This document shows, in pieces, positions 45,486-54,750 of a stretch of 64,000 bases of DNA (positions within the stretch are counted from its first letter, which is position 1; each line of letters starts with the position of its first letter). The notes beneath the pieces are model-generated. The model was not told the origin of the DNA and did not search any database. It saw nothing but the letters and a program-made list of their open reading frames with translations. The position numbers and the translations under genes were made by a program. The stretch comes from Duganella sp. Root336D2 (GTDB lineage: Bacteria > Pseudomonadota > Gammaproteobacteria > Burkholderiales > Burkholderiaceae_D): contig NZ_LMDB01000022.1 in assembly GCF_001425005.1 (NCBI RefSeq), positions 373,264 to 437,263 of the forward strand, in the 5' to 3' direction.

Positions 45486-48302
45486 TTAGAACTTATACGA
45501 CGCGCTCAGGTAGAACTGGCGACCCAGTGCCGACGAGTAGGACGGGTTGTAGCCAACCTGGTGCGAGCCGGCGTTACGCAGGGTGAACGGCGGATCGCGG
45601 TCGAACAGGTTGATGATGCCGCCGGTGATTTCCAGGTTCTTCAGCGGACGGTAAGCCGTCTGCAAGTCGAAGGTGGTATAGCTCGGCACCTGCAGGGTAA
45701 TGCCATAGCATTCGCCCGGCTGGCCAGCCACGATCACGGCACACACGTCCGCGCTTTGCTCCTTGTCGGTGTAGCCGTTGCGGTAGTTGGCGCTCAGCGT
45801 GTGAGTCCATTGCGCCTGCTCGAAGCTGGTCGAAGCACGCACCACATGGCGGAAGCTGACCTTGTCGTTCGAGCCGTAGCGGTTCAGGCTCGATTCCCAC
45901 TGGTCGTCGGTGCCCGGGGTGGTGTAGCGCGAACGCAGCAGCCAGGTGCCGGCCAGGCGGCTGGTCAGCTTGCCGTCGAACAGCTTGGTCTTGTGGGTGA
46001 AGTCATAGTCGACGCCGCGGTTCTCGACTTTGCCGATATTGATCGGCAGCAGTTTGATGGCCAGCACGTCGGCGCCGGTCGAGCCGATGTGCTTGGTGGT
46101 GAACAGGTTGGCGTACTTGGCCGGGTCGGCGAAGATCAGGCCTTCGGAGACCGACGTCACCTGGTCGCGGATTTCCACATTCCACAGGTCAAACGACATC
46201 GACAGCGCGTTGGTCGGCTCGAATACGGTGCCGATGCTCCACTGCTTGGACTTCTCCGGCTTCAGGTCCGGGTTGCCACCCTGGAAGGCTTCGAACTGCT
46301 GTCGCACCACGCCGTTGCAGTAGGAGGCCAGCGGGTGGCCGGTGCCGGTCAGCGGGCACTGGTAATTACCGCCAGTGACGCCCCAGTCTTCCAGCGGGCC
46401 GGCGATTTCCTGCATCGATGCGGCGCGGAAGCCGGTACCGGCCGCAGCGCGGAACAGCAGGTTCCTGGCCGCGGTGTACTTGGCGCTCAGTTTCCAGGTG
46501 GCGGCGTTTTCCTTGCTGCCGACCTTCTTGCCGGTCAGGTTGTTGTCGATCGCGCCGATCTGGTCGTAGCGGGCGGAGCCGGTCAGTTCCAGCGCTTTGC
46601 TGACTGGCATCACCAGCTCGGTGTAGGCACCGAAGTTGTCGCGCTCGTAAGAGCTGTCCACTTGCGGGTTGTCGAACAGGATCTGGGCGTTCTTCGCCAC
46701 GTCAGCCTGCTTGACCTTGAACGAGGTGTTGCGGTAATCGACGCCAACGCCGATCTGCGCCGCACCGCCCGGCAGCTTGAACGCTTCACGAGAGGCGCGG
46801 GCATCCCAGCCCTTCATTTCCACGGTCTGGGTATTGTAGGTGCCGCTGAAGCCGGTCGACAGCAAGGTGTCGCGCATGGCTTGCGGCATTTCACCGAGGC
46901 CGTAGGCGAACGGATCGATGCTGCCGGCGTCAATCGCAGCCTGGAACTTGTCGGCCAGCGGGAAGCCGCCGACGTATTTCTGGGTCTGCTTGTTCTTGGA
47001 GTAGGTCAGGGCCGAGTTGACGTCCCAGCCGGCAACGGCGCCGTCCACGCCTGCCACCAGGTGGGTGGCCTTGGTGCCGTAGTCGTAGGTGCGGTTGCCC
47101 ATTTCGTACAGGCGGTACTTGGCCACGACGGAGGTGGCGCCGGCATCCTGTTCGGCGCTCAGGTTAGGCTGGATGTACTTGTTGTACAGGGCCGAACCTT
47201 TGGCGATCGAGAAGTCGGCCGGATACGGGGCGATGGAGGCAATCACTTTCGCTTCGGTGTAGGCCAGGTCGTAGAAACCTTTGAAGCCAGTGTTGCCCAG
47301 CTTTACGCTACCGGACGAGAACAAGGCGTCGCGCTGCGTTTTCGGATTGATCTCGATGGTCGAGGCGTTGTCGAAGTAGCAGTTGCCGTCGCCGTAGAAG
47401 TCGGCATTGACCGCGGCGCACTTCCCGCCGTGGGACAGGGCGTATGGGTTCAGGTTGACGGTCTTGCTGACGCGTTCGCCGGTCGCCGGATCGATTTCGT
47501 TGGAGAGGTAGTTCACGCCGGCATTGGCTGGCAGCGAACGCGAGGAACCGTTGATGAACTGCAACTGCTTGCCGTTGGCCGGGTCGGTGAAGTTGATGAT
47601 GCCGGTGCGGGCGAAGTCGCGCTGCGATGCCTTGAGCTGTTTCTGCTCATCGTGGCTGAGCGAGAAGAACACGCTGTAGCCGTCTTCGTCGATGTCGCCG
47701 AAGCCCTTGCTCAGGGAGATTGCGTTGCTGGCGCCGCCGCTCTGCTCGGGGCGCGAGTACTTGGCATTGATTTCCCAGTCGGTGGCACCCTTTTTCAGGA
47801 TGAAGTTGACCACGCCGGCAATGGCGTCGGCGCCGTACAGCGCGGAGGCGCCGTCGGTCAGCACTTCGACGCGCTCGATGGCCGACAGCGGGATCGAGTT
47901 CAGGTCGATGGTGGTGCCGGAATTGGACGGGGCGATACGGCGGCCGTTCAGCAGCACCAGGGTGTAGGCGGCGCCGATATCGTGGATGGAAGCAGTGGTG
48001 ACACCGCCGCCGCCGCCGCCGACCGAGTCGGCCGCGACGGAGAAGCCCTGCATGGCTGGCAATTGCTGGATGAAGTCGGTCACGGTGGACACGCCGGTCT
48101 TCTTGATGTCTTTCTGGCTGAACGACTGTACCGGCAGCGAGGATTCTGCAGCGATGCGCTTGATGCTGGAACCGGTGATTTCAACGCGCTGCATCGGCGC
48201 TTCAGGAGCTGCTTCCTGGGCAAAGGCAGCTGCGCTGCCGATGGCCAGGCTACCGGCGAACATCACGCGCAGGGAGCGCGACAGGGCTTTCTCGATGATC
48301 AT
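45486..48302 (-). CDS. TonB-dependent receptor (tandem pair with the one at 42300)
   Basis: 938 residues from the ATG at 48302, chosen because MIIEKALSRSLRVMFAGS aligns with the starts of the paralogues; an upstream in-frame ATG at 48317 and a longer frame to 48413 are less likely. Signal peptide to about AAFAQ, TonB-box region APMQRVEITGSSIKR, plug with DSVGGGGGGVTTASIHD and TDGASALYGADAIAGVVN, barrel ending in SASYKF. Loop Cys pairs CAAVNADFYGDGNC and CPLTGTGHPLASYC match the neighbour at 42300. The ligand is unknown. Confidence 0.93.
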   Translation of the reverse strand: MIIEKALSRSLRVMFAGSLAIGSAAAFAQEAAPEAPMQRVEITGSSIKRIAAESSLPVQSFSQKDIKKTGVSTVTDFIQQLPAMQGFSVAADSVGGGGGGVTTASIHDIGAAYTLVLLNGRRIAPSNSGTTIDLNSIPLSAIERVEVLTDGASALYGADAIAGVVNFILKKGATDWEINAKYSRPEQSGGASNAISLSKGFGDIDEDGYSVFFSLSHDEQKQLKASQRDFARTGIINFTDPANGKQLQFINGSSRSLPANAGVNYLSNEIDPATGERVSKTVNLNPYALSHGGKCAAVNADFYGDGNCYFDNASTIEINPKTQRDALFSSGSVKLGNTGFKGFYDLAYTEAKVIASIAPYPADFSIAKGSALYNKYIQPNLSAEQDAGATSVVAKYRLYEMGNRTYDYGTKATHLVAGVDGAVAGWDVNSALTYSKNKQTQKYVGGFPLADKFQAAIDAGSIDPFAYGLGEMPQAMRDTLLSTGFSGTYNTQTVEMKGWDARASREAFKLPGGAAQIGVGVDYRNTSFKVKQADVAKNAQILFDNPQVDSSYERDNFGAYTELVMPVSKALELTGSARYDQIGAIDNNLTGKKVGSKENAATWKLSAKYTAARNLLFRAAAGTGFRAASMQEIAGPLEDWGVTGGNYQCPLTGTGHPLASYCNGVVRQQFEAFQGGNPDLKPEKSKQWSIGTVFEPTNALSMSFDLWNVEIRDQVTSVSEGLIFADPAKYANLFTTKHIGSTGADVLAIKLLPINIGKVENRGVDYDFTHKTKLFDGKLTSRLAGTWLLRSRYTTPGTDDQWESSLNRYGSNDKVSFRHVVRASTSFEQAQWTHTLSANYRNGYTDKEQSADVCAVIVAGQPGECYGITLQVPSYTTFDLQTAYRPLKNLEITGGIINLFDRDPPFTLRNAGSHQVGYNPSYSSALGRQFYLSASYKF

Positions 48303-48414
48303 TGATAAACGTCTCATTAATGAAATAGTGGGAGCGATATCAAACCACCGACTCAATAGCTTAGCAATAGATGTTTGATAAGTGAAACAAATTGAAACAA
48401 TTAAGTTAGGCATA

Positions 48415-48446
48415 AAAAATCCCCGCCAGCTTGCGCGGGCGGGGAG
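48415..48446 (-). terminator. terminator of the TBDR at 48470
   Basis: An 8-bp GC-rich stem (TCCCCGCC/GGCGGGGA) followed on the minus strand by T6, 24 bases beyond the stop codon. Confidence 0.85.
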
Positions 48447-48469
48447 CGGGAGTTGTATTTAATGCGCGA

Positions 48470-51367
48470 TTACTTGAACTTGTAGCTGGCGGTCAGGTAG
48501 AAAGTACGGCCCAGCGGGTCGGTGTAGCGACCGTCGTAGCCAACCTGGTTGCCGCCGCCGGTGTCGCGGATCGACAGTGGAGGATCCTTGTCCAGCAGGT
48601 TGCGGATACCGCCGGTGATCGAGAAGTTCTGGTTGAAGACATACTTCGACTGCCAGTCGAGGGTGGTATATGCCTTGACCTTGCGGCCTTTCATGTCGAC
48701 ATAGCCGCCCAGGGTGCCGTCGTCGTTGACCGAGCGCACGCGGCCATCGTCTTCCGTGAAGTCCTTGTCGGCGTAGCCGGACTTGTAGTTCACGGTCAGC
48801 GAGTTGGCCCACTGCTCGCTCGACTTCAGCGAGAACACCAGGCGCGAGATCCAGCGGAAGGTCACGTCGTCGTACGAGTCGAAGCGGGCAATGCTGCTCT
48901 CGGTCTTGTTGGTGCCAGGATGGTCGGCATCAGGCACGGTCTTCTCGGCCTTCAGCATATAGGTCGCGCTCCAGTTCGTGGTCAGCTTGCCGATCGGGGT
49001 GGCGGCGCGGAAGGTCGCGTCCATGTCGATACCGCGATAGCGCGAGCTGGCCAGGTTCAGCGGCGACTGGGTCATGACCAGGACCTTCGATTTCTGGATC
49101 GGGTCGAAGTAGATGGTGGCGTACTTGCTGGCCAGGGCTTCGGTGCCGAACAGCATGTCCTGCGACAGGTTCTGGATCTGGTTCTTCAGGCGCACGTCCC
49201 AGAAGTCCACGCCCAGAGAGAGTGAGTCCATTGGCTCCAGGCGCATGCCGATCGAAGCCTGCTTCGAGGTTTCAGGCTTGAGCGCTTCGCCGCCGGTGGC
49301 CGGGTTGCCCACGGTCAGCAGGCCGTATTCCTGTACCCCGCGGCAGTAAGCGAAGCGTGGGTCGGCCGCGTTCTTGATCGGGCAGGCGAAGAAGTTCGAC
49401 GAGCCGGCGTTCTTCAGCGGATCGGAGATGTCGTTCATGGTCGGCGCCTTGAAGCCGGTGCCGTAGGAGCCGCGCAGCATGACTTCCTTCGAAGGCTGCC
49501 AGCGTGCGGACAGCTTGAAGGTGGCCTTGGAGACGTCTTTGCCCTGCTTGCCGGCCAGCGACGGATTACCGTTCACGTCGTAGCTGGTGTTGCGCTTGTC
49601 GACTGCGTCGTAGCTGTCGTAGCGCGCCGAGGCGGTTACATCCAGGCCTTTGATCACGGGCATTTGCAGTTCGCCGAATGCACCCCAGTTATTGCGCTTG
49701 GCATCCAGCGGCTGGGAGCCGGTGCCGCCGCCGATGACGGTGTCGGTCCAGCCCGGGTTGCCCGGGCCAGGGCCCATCAGGATCCTGCTTGGCGAGTCTT
49801 CGTACTTCTGCATGGTGTAGTCGGCGCCGAGGCCGAGGGCGGCATTGCCGCCTGCCATGGCGAACACTTCACGCGAAGCGTGGGCGCTCACGACATCGAG
49901 CTTGGACTTGGTGGTCGACAGGTTTTCGTGCAGCACTGCCGGCGCCAGGACGGCGGCGGAATTCGGGTCGAAGACGTAAGGGTTGTAGGCGCCGGACTGG
50001 ACCAGGGCTTCGAACTTGTCGCCGCTCATGTAGCCGCCGGCGGCCTTGTCGGTCTGCTTGTTCTGCGAATGGGTATAGGCCGCGCCGACATCCCAGCCGG
50101 CGAACTCGGAGTCCAGGCCTACCGAGAAGTGCAGCGCCTTGGTGCCCCAGTCGTCGGTACGGCCGCCCGCGTCACGCGCGCGGTAGTACAGGTAGGCGTC
50201 GGTCACCGCGTTCGGATCGATGCCCTGGCCAGCCAGCAACGGCTCCACCGATTTCTTGTAAGGCACGATGTAGACCGGGCTGATGGTCTTCACGTGGGTT
50301 TCCGGATCGGTGCTCATGGTGGTCAGCGGCTGCGCCGGTGCTGCATAGCGGGCGGTGCTGGTGAACTTGGAGTAGACGAACTCGCCGGTCAGGCGGGTCT
50401 TGTCGGAGATCTTCAGCGCGCCGGAGGTGAACAGGCTGTCGCGCTTCAGTTCCGGCAGCAGTTCCACGGTAGCCGCGTAGTCGTAGCGGCAGACGCCGCC
50501 GCGTGCGAAGGTGTTGGGGCCGTTGCACTTGCCGGTGTTGACCAGGTCCGGCGAGAAGGTCGCTTCGACGTCGGGGCCGTTGAATACATCGGCATTGGCC
50601 GGGATCGAGTTGATCGAGTTCTGCCAGGTGGCGTATTGCTTGCCTTCCTTGCTGAATTTGACCACGCCGGATTTGGAGAAGTCACGCTGGCTCGCGCTCA
50701 GTGCCTTGCTCTGGTCGTGGCTGTAAGCCAGCATGACGTTGAAGCCGTCGCTGTCGTAGTTGCCGAAGCCTTTGGTGAGCGAAAAATTGGAACTCTGGCC
50801 GCCTTTTTCCTGCGGACGGTTGTAGGTGGCGTCGATGCTCAGGTCGTTCTGGTTTTTCTTCAGGATGAAGTTGACCACGCCGGCAATGGCGTCCGAGCCG
50901 TACAGGGTGGAAGCGCCGTCGGTCAGGATCTCGACGCGCTCGACCGCTGCCAGCGGGATGGAGGCCAGGTTGACGGCGCTGCCGGTGCCGTATGGCGCCA
51001 TGCGCTTGCCGTTCAACAGTACCAGGGTGTAGTCGGTACCGATCGAGTGCACCGATGCGCTTTGTACGCCGCCGCCGCCGCCGTTGATGGAGGCGGACGA
51101 GGTGATCATGCCCTGCATCGATGGCAGCAGGGCGACCAGGTCGGCCACGTTCTGCACGCCGGTTTGATCGATGTCTTTGCGGCTCAGGGTCTGGATCGGC
51201 AGCGCACCCTCCTGGGCGATGCGTTTGATCGACGAACCGGTAATCTCAACGCGCTGGATAGCGGCATCAGTTTGCTGGGCGAAAACTGGTGCGCAGACTC
51301 CGGCTGCCAGCAGGCCGCTGGCGCACGCCAGGCGGATTGCATATGACAGGGTGTTCTCTTTCATCAT
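48470..51367 (-). CDS. TonB-dependent receptor (pair with the one at 15219)
   Basis: 965 residues. The start at 51367 (MMKENTLSYAIRLAC) aligns with the paralogue MMKETILSRSVRL at 15219; the frame extends further upstream without homology. Signal peptide to PVFAQ, TonB-box region AAIQRVEITGSSIKR, plug with SINGGGGGVQSASVH and TDGASTLYGSDAIAGVVN. The last residues are ASYKFK, so a Lys follows the usual terminal Phe, which is uncommon for the outer-membrane assembly signal. Loop Cys pairs are CNGPNTFARGGVC and CPIKNAADPRFAYC. The ligand is unknown. Confidence 0.93.
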   Translation of the reverse strand: MMKENTLSYAIRLACASGLLAAGVCAPVFAQQTDAAIQRVEITGSSIKRIAQEGALPIQTLSRKDIDQTGVQNVADLVALLPSMQGMITSSASINGGGGGVQSASVHSIGTDYTLVLLNGKRMAPYGTGSAVNLASIPLAAVERVEILTDGASTLYGSDAIAGVVNFILKKNQNDLSIDATYNRPQEKGGQSSNFSLTKGFGNYDSDGFNVMLAYSHDQSKALSASQRDFSKSGVVKFSKEGKQYATWQNSINSIPANADVFNGPDVEATFSPDLVNTGKCNGPNTFARGGVCRYDYAATVELLPELKRDSLFTSGALKISDKTRLTGEFVYSKFTSTARYAAPAQPLTTMSTDPETHVKTISPVYIVPYKKSVEPLLAGQGIDPNAVTDAYLYYRARDAGGRTDDWGTKALHFSVGLDSEFAGWDVGAAYTHSQNKQTDKAAGGYMSGDKFEALVQSGAYNPYVFDPNSAAVLAPAVLHENLSTTKSKLDVVSAHASREVFAMAGGNAALGLGADYTMQKYEDSPSRILMGPGPGNPGWTDTVIGGGTGSQPLDAKRNNWGAFGELQMPVIKGLDVTASARYDSYDAVDKRNTSYDVNGNPSLAGKQGKDVSKATFKLSARWQPSKEVMLRGSYGTGFKAPTMNDISDPLKNAGSSNFFACPIKNAADPRFAYCRGVQEYGLLTVGNPATGGEALKPETSKQASIGMRLEPMDSLSLGVDFWDVRLKNQIQNLSQDMLFGTEALASKYATIYFDPIQKSKVLVMTQSPLNLASSRYRGIDMDATFRAATPIGKLTTNWSATYMLKAEKTVPDADHPGTNKTESSIARFDSYDDVTFRWISRLVFSLKSSEQWANSLTVNYKSGYADKDFTEDDGRVRSVNDDGTLGGYVDMKGRKVKAYTTLDWQSKYVFNQNFSITGGIRNLLDKDPPLSIRDTGGGNQVGYDGRYTDPLGRTFYLTASYKFK

Positions 51368-51743
51368 AATTCTTAGATCTCCCAGAAGTTGGACTGTTCT
51401 TTGCGTTTGCGCAAAACCTAGCAATAGGCTGTTGGTACTTTCTTGCAAGAGTTCTTTGCTTGCAATCTTTTTGAAATAAAAAGCCACAAGCTGTTACAAA
51501 AGCGCAACATTGCACGTTTTTGTCGGAAAAAGGGAATGATGAAAGATGTCGGCGTTTTTGCGCAAAATAGCGGTTTTTGTAAGATGCTTAGCGAATGAAA
51601 TGCAGGTGATTTGGTCCTGTATATTTCGCTTTGTAACTGTTTAGATACAAGAGGCTTGTGTACACAACTTGAGTAATCTTCAATCGTCGGGACAAAAAAA
51701 ACGGCACCGAAGTGCCGTTTTTGTGTGCTTCAAGCCGAGCGGC
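51368..51743. other. 376-base intergenic region upstream of the TBDR at 48470
   Basis: No gene seen. It contains two copies of a palindromic motif, GCGTTTGCGCAAAA (51403-51416) and GCGTTTTTGCGCAAAA (51552-51567), about 150 bases apart, and the terminator at 51694-51723. Confidence 0.6.
51694..51723. terminator. terminator of the TBDR at 51744
   Basis: ACGGCAC-CGAA-GTGCCGT, a 7-bp stem with a tetraloop, A-rich on the left and T-rich on the right, so it can act on both strands. It lies 20 bases beyond the stop codon. Confidence 0.88.
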
Positions 51744-54524
51744 TTAGAAGAACTTGTACTGGGCGCCGAGCTTGAAGTAGCGGCCAATGGCGCCGGAAGC
51801 GTCCATCGGGTTGTAGCTCATGCCACCGTAGGTCAGCGGATCGAGTGGAGCGATCTTGTCGGTCACGTTGTTGATCGAAGCGAACACCGTGAACTGCTTG
51901 TTCACGTTGTAGCGCGCCGACATGTCCAGGGTGGTGAACGATGCGATCTTGCAACCGTTGGTGCCTGGCTGGCCGTTGGCCAGCTTGGAGGCGCACAGGT
52001 CGCCGGCGAACAGGACGTTGTCCATGCTGTCGCGGTAGTTGACGATACCGGCAACGTTCCAGTCGCCGTAGTCCCACGATGCATTCAGGTTCATCTTGTT
52101 CTTAGGCGTACCGGCGCAGTTCGAGGTATCGCAGTTGCCGTGGGTGCCGTTGAACTGGTACACGGTGGTTGCGGACTCGTGGCGCTTCCAGGACGCGGTG
52201 TGGGTCCAGACGAAGCCCAGGTTGGCGCGGCCGTAGCTGCCGAGGCGGATGCGCTGCTTGATGTCCAGGTCGATGCCGCTGACTTCGGTGAAGCTGGAGT
52301 TGCGGTATGGCGCCTGGGTCAGCACCAGGGTGCCGGTGCCAGGAATCGCTACGCCGTTGACGACCAGGTTGTTGTCGTTGCGGATCGCGGTTGGCAGGGC
52401 AGCTGCTTCGTTGTATGGCAGCGGGTTGATCTCGTCGCTACGCTTGATCTTCCATGCATCCAGCGCCAGGCTGGTGCCATCGAACGGATCCCACACCACA
52501 CCCAGGGTCGAGCCCTTCGAGGTTTCCGGACGCAGCGAAGCGCTGCCGACCTTGACTGCGGCGACCGGGATCGCGCAGTCGGTGGTGGTGGCGCCGCCGG
52601 CTGCCGGGGTGCCGCCTGGGCAGCGGATCGGGTCGCGCACGGTCGAGGTGCCGGTCGATTGCGACAGCGGCGAACCTTCAGCTGGGCCAGGAGCACGGAA
52701 GCCTTCGGTGTAAGTACCGCGCAGGGCGAAGGACTTGACCGGGGTCCACTTGAAGCCGGCTTTCGGGGTGGTGGACTTGAAGTTGTCGTACTTGTCGTAA
52801 CGTACGGCAGCGCTCAGTTCCAGGCCCTTCAGCACCGGGGCAGCCAGTTCGGCGAACACTGCCGAAACCTTGTTGTCGCCGAAGGCAGCTACGTAGGAAG
52901 AGTTGATCGAACCGTCAATGGAGCCGGACAGCGATGGGTTTTCCAGCTTTTCACGGCGGTGTTCGGCACCGACTGCCAGGCCCAGGTTGCCGCCTGGCAG
53001 GGCGAACAGTTCACGCGAAGCGTGGAAGTCGATCACGTCCAGCTTGGTGGTCGAATCGGAGGTCGCGCTGGTGACCAAGGCCGAGTACAGGGCGGCCGAA
53101 TTCTTGCTCGCTTCGGTGCCAATGTAGTACCAGCCGTACTTGGTCGGGTCGCTCATCGCCGTACGCAGCACGCTCAGGTTCAGCATATTGCTGTAGTCCA
53201 GGTGCAGCTTGGACTTGGAGTGGGTCAGGCCGCCGTCGTAATCCCAGCCTGCGAACGAACCCTTGACACCCAGCACGAAGCGGTTGAACTCGTTATTGGC
53301 GGAGCGGGTGCTCGGGCCGATGTCGAAGGCTGTGTAGCGTACGCGGGTGGCAGCGCCATATGGATTCTGCGGGTGGTTTGCGCCCATCAGTGCCAGCGAA
53401 CCGTAGTTCACAAAGCCCAGCGGGTTGGTGGCGTTCGGCGGGAAGGCCACAGTCGGGGTGATCGATGGCGGGGTCAGGGTAAAGGCGGTATCGCGCTTCG
53501 AGTAGCCGACTTCGGCATACACCTGGGTGTTGTCGTTCACCTGCCACGTGCCGCGGGTGTACAGGTTGATCGATTCGATCTCCGGCTGCATGTCGCGGAA
53601 CTGGTCCTGGTGCCACAGGCAGCCACCGTTGGCGCCGGCCTGGTTCGCGGTGGTACTCAGCAACGAGCAGCCTGGCAGGCCGACGTAATCGAGCGTGGCC
53701 GGGTTGCGGATGGCGCCAGCAGGGCCTGCCGAAGCGTTGTTGTTGCCGGCGATGTAGCCGCCTGCGAACTGGGTGCCGATCGGGAAGCCGTACGGACGCA
53801 GGTCGCCCTTGCCGATGTGGCCGCGGTCCTTGCGGTCGCTGTTTTTCAGGCGATCCGAATCCATGAACTCAGCATTGACGACCCAGTTGTACTTGTTGTC
53901 GTCCAGGTTGCCCAGGCCGTAGGTGATGGACGCCTTGTTCTGCTTGCCGTCGTCGTAGCGCGACCAGCCGGTATCGCCCTTGACTTGCAGGCCTTCGAAG
54001 TCCTTGCGCAGGATGATGTTGACCACGCCGGCAATCGCGTCTGCGCCGTAGGTGGAGGAAGCGCCGTCTTTCAGGATTTCAATGCGCTCGACGATCTGCA
54101 TCGGCACGGTCGACAGGTCGGTGAAGCTCTTCTGGCCGTCGTCGGCACGGGCGAACGGCGCCATGCGGCGGCCATTCAGCAGCACCAGGGTCGACGTCGC
54201 ACCAAGGCCGCGCAGGGAAATCGCGGTGGAGCCTGCAGCGAAGCCGTTGCCGAAACCGGTCGGCAGCGAACCTGCGCCGTCAACGGTCAGGGTCTGCAGG
54301 TATTCGGCCACGGTGGCCTTGCCGGACTTCATCAGGTCTTCCTTGCTGATGACCTGGATCGGCGATGCAGTTTCCTGGGTCGCGCGCTTGATGCTCGAAC
54401 CGGTCACTTCCACGCGCTGCATTGGCGCTGGTGCTTCCTGGGCAAAGACAGGGGCGGCTATGGTGGCGAGCATACCGCCGGCGCAAACCAGCCGTACGGA
54501 ACGAGCCATGATTTTTTCCATCAT
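51744..54524 (-). CDS. TonB-dependent receptor (pair with the one at 33894)
   Basis: 926 residues from the ATG at 54524, where GGAG lies 11 nt upstream and a signal peptide (CAGGMLATIAAPVFAQ) begins; the frame stays open to 54608. TonB-box region APMQRVEVTGSSIKR, plug with TAISLRGLGATSTLVLLNGR and KDGASSTYGADAIAGVVN, barrel ending in AQYKFF. Loop Cys pairs as in 33894 (GNCDTSNCAG; CASKLANGQPGTNGC). It is divergent from the ABC importer operon, sharing a 226-base control region. The ligand is unknown. Confidence 0.93.
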   Translation of the reverse strand: MMEKIMARSVRLVCAGGMLATIAAPVFAQEAPAPMQRVEVTGSSIKRATQETASPIQVISKEDLMKSGKATVAEYLQTLTVDGAGSLPTGFGNGFAAGSTAISLRGLGATSTLVLLNGRRMAPFARADDGQKSFTDLSTVPMQIVERIEILKDGASSTYGADAIAGVVNIILRKDFEGLQVKGDTGWSRYDDGKQNKASITYGLGNLDDNKYNWVVNAEFMDSDRLKNSDRKDRGHIGKGDLRPYGFPIGTQFAGGYIAGNNNASAGPAGAIRNPATLDYVGLPGCSLLSTTANQAGANGGCLWHQDQFRDMQPEIESINLYTRGTWQVNDNTQVYAEVGYSKRDTAFTLTPPSITPTVAFPPNATNPLGFVNYGSLALMGANHPQNPYGAATRVRYTAFDIGPSTRSANNEFNRFVLGVKGSFAGWDYDGGLTHSKSKLHLDYSNMLNLSVLRTAMSDPTKYGWYYIGTEASKNSAALYSALVTSATSDSTTKLDVIDFHASRELFALPGGNLGLAVGAEHRREKLENPSLSGSIDGSINSSYVAAFGDNKVSAVFAELAAPVLKGLELSAAVRYDKYDNFKSTTPKAGFKWTPVKSFALRGTYTEGFRAPGPAEGSPLSQSTGTSTVRDPIRCPGGTPAAGGATTTDCAIPVAAVKVGSASLRPETSKGSTLGVVWDPFDGTSLALDAWKIKRSDEINPLPYNEAAALPTAIRNDNNLVVNGVAIPGTGTLVLTQAPYRNSSFTEVSGIDLDIKQRIRLGSYGRANLGFVWTHTASWKRHESATTVYQFNGTHGNCDTSNCAGTPKNKMNLNASWDYGDWNVAGIVNYRDSMDNVLFAGDLCASKLANGQPGTNGCKIASFTTLDMSARYNVNKQFTVFASINNVTDKIAPLDPLTYGGMSYNPMDASGAIGRYFKLGAQYKFF

Positions 54525-54750
54525 GTTTGCTATCTCCAAAAATTTGGAATAAAAAGACGAGCTACAGCTATTGACTACTGCTTCGGCGCTCCCATTCGAA
54601 GGAACCATCTAGGTGATTCCTCGGAGAAAGATGAGAGCATTTGGGCTAACATTGCGTCAATTAAAAACTGGTAAGCGATACATTTTTCAGACGAACCGTC
54701 TCATTTATGAAACGATACTACGTGAACCACTTATAGAATAATTGCCAAGG

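Noticed and set aside
45226-45489. 87-codon plus-strand frame with a CPICH motif
   Set aside because: It overlaps the terminator of the receptor at 45486 and runs into that gene's end; one CxxC is not enough to support a gene.
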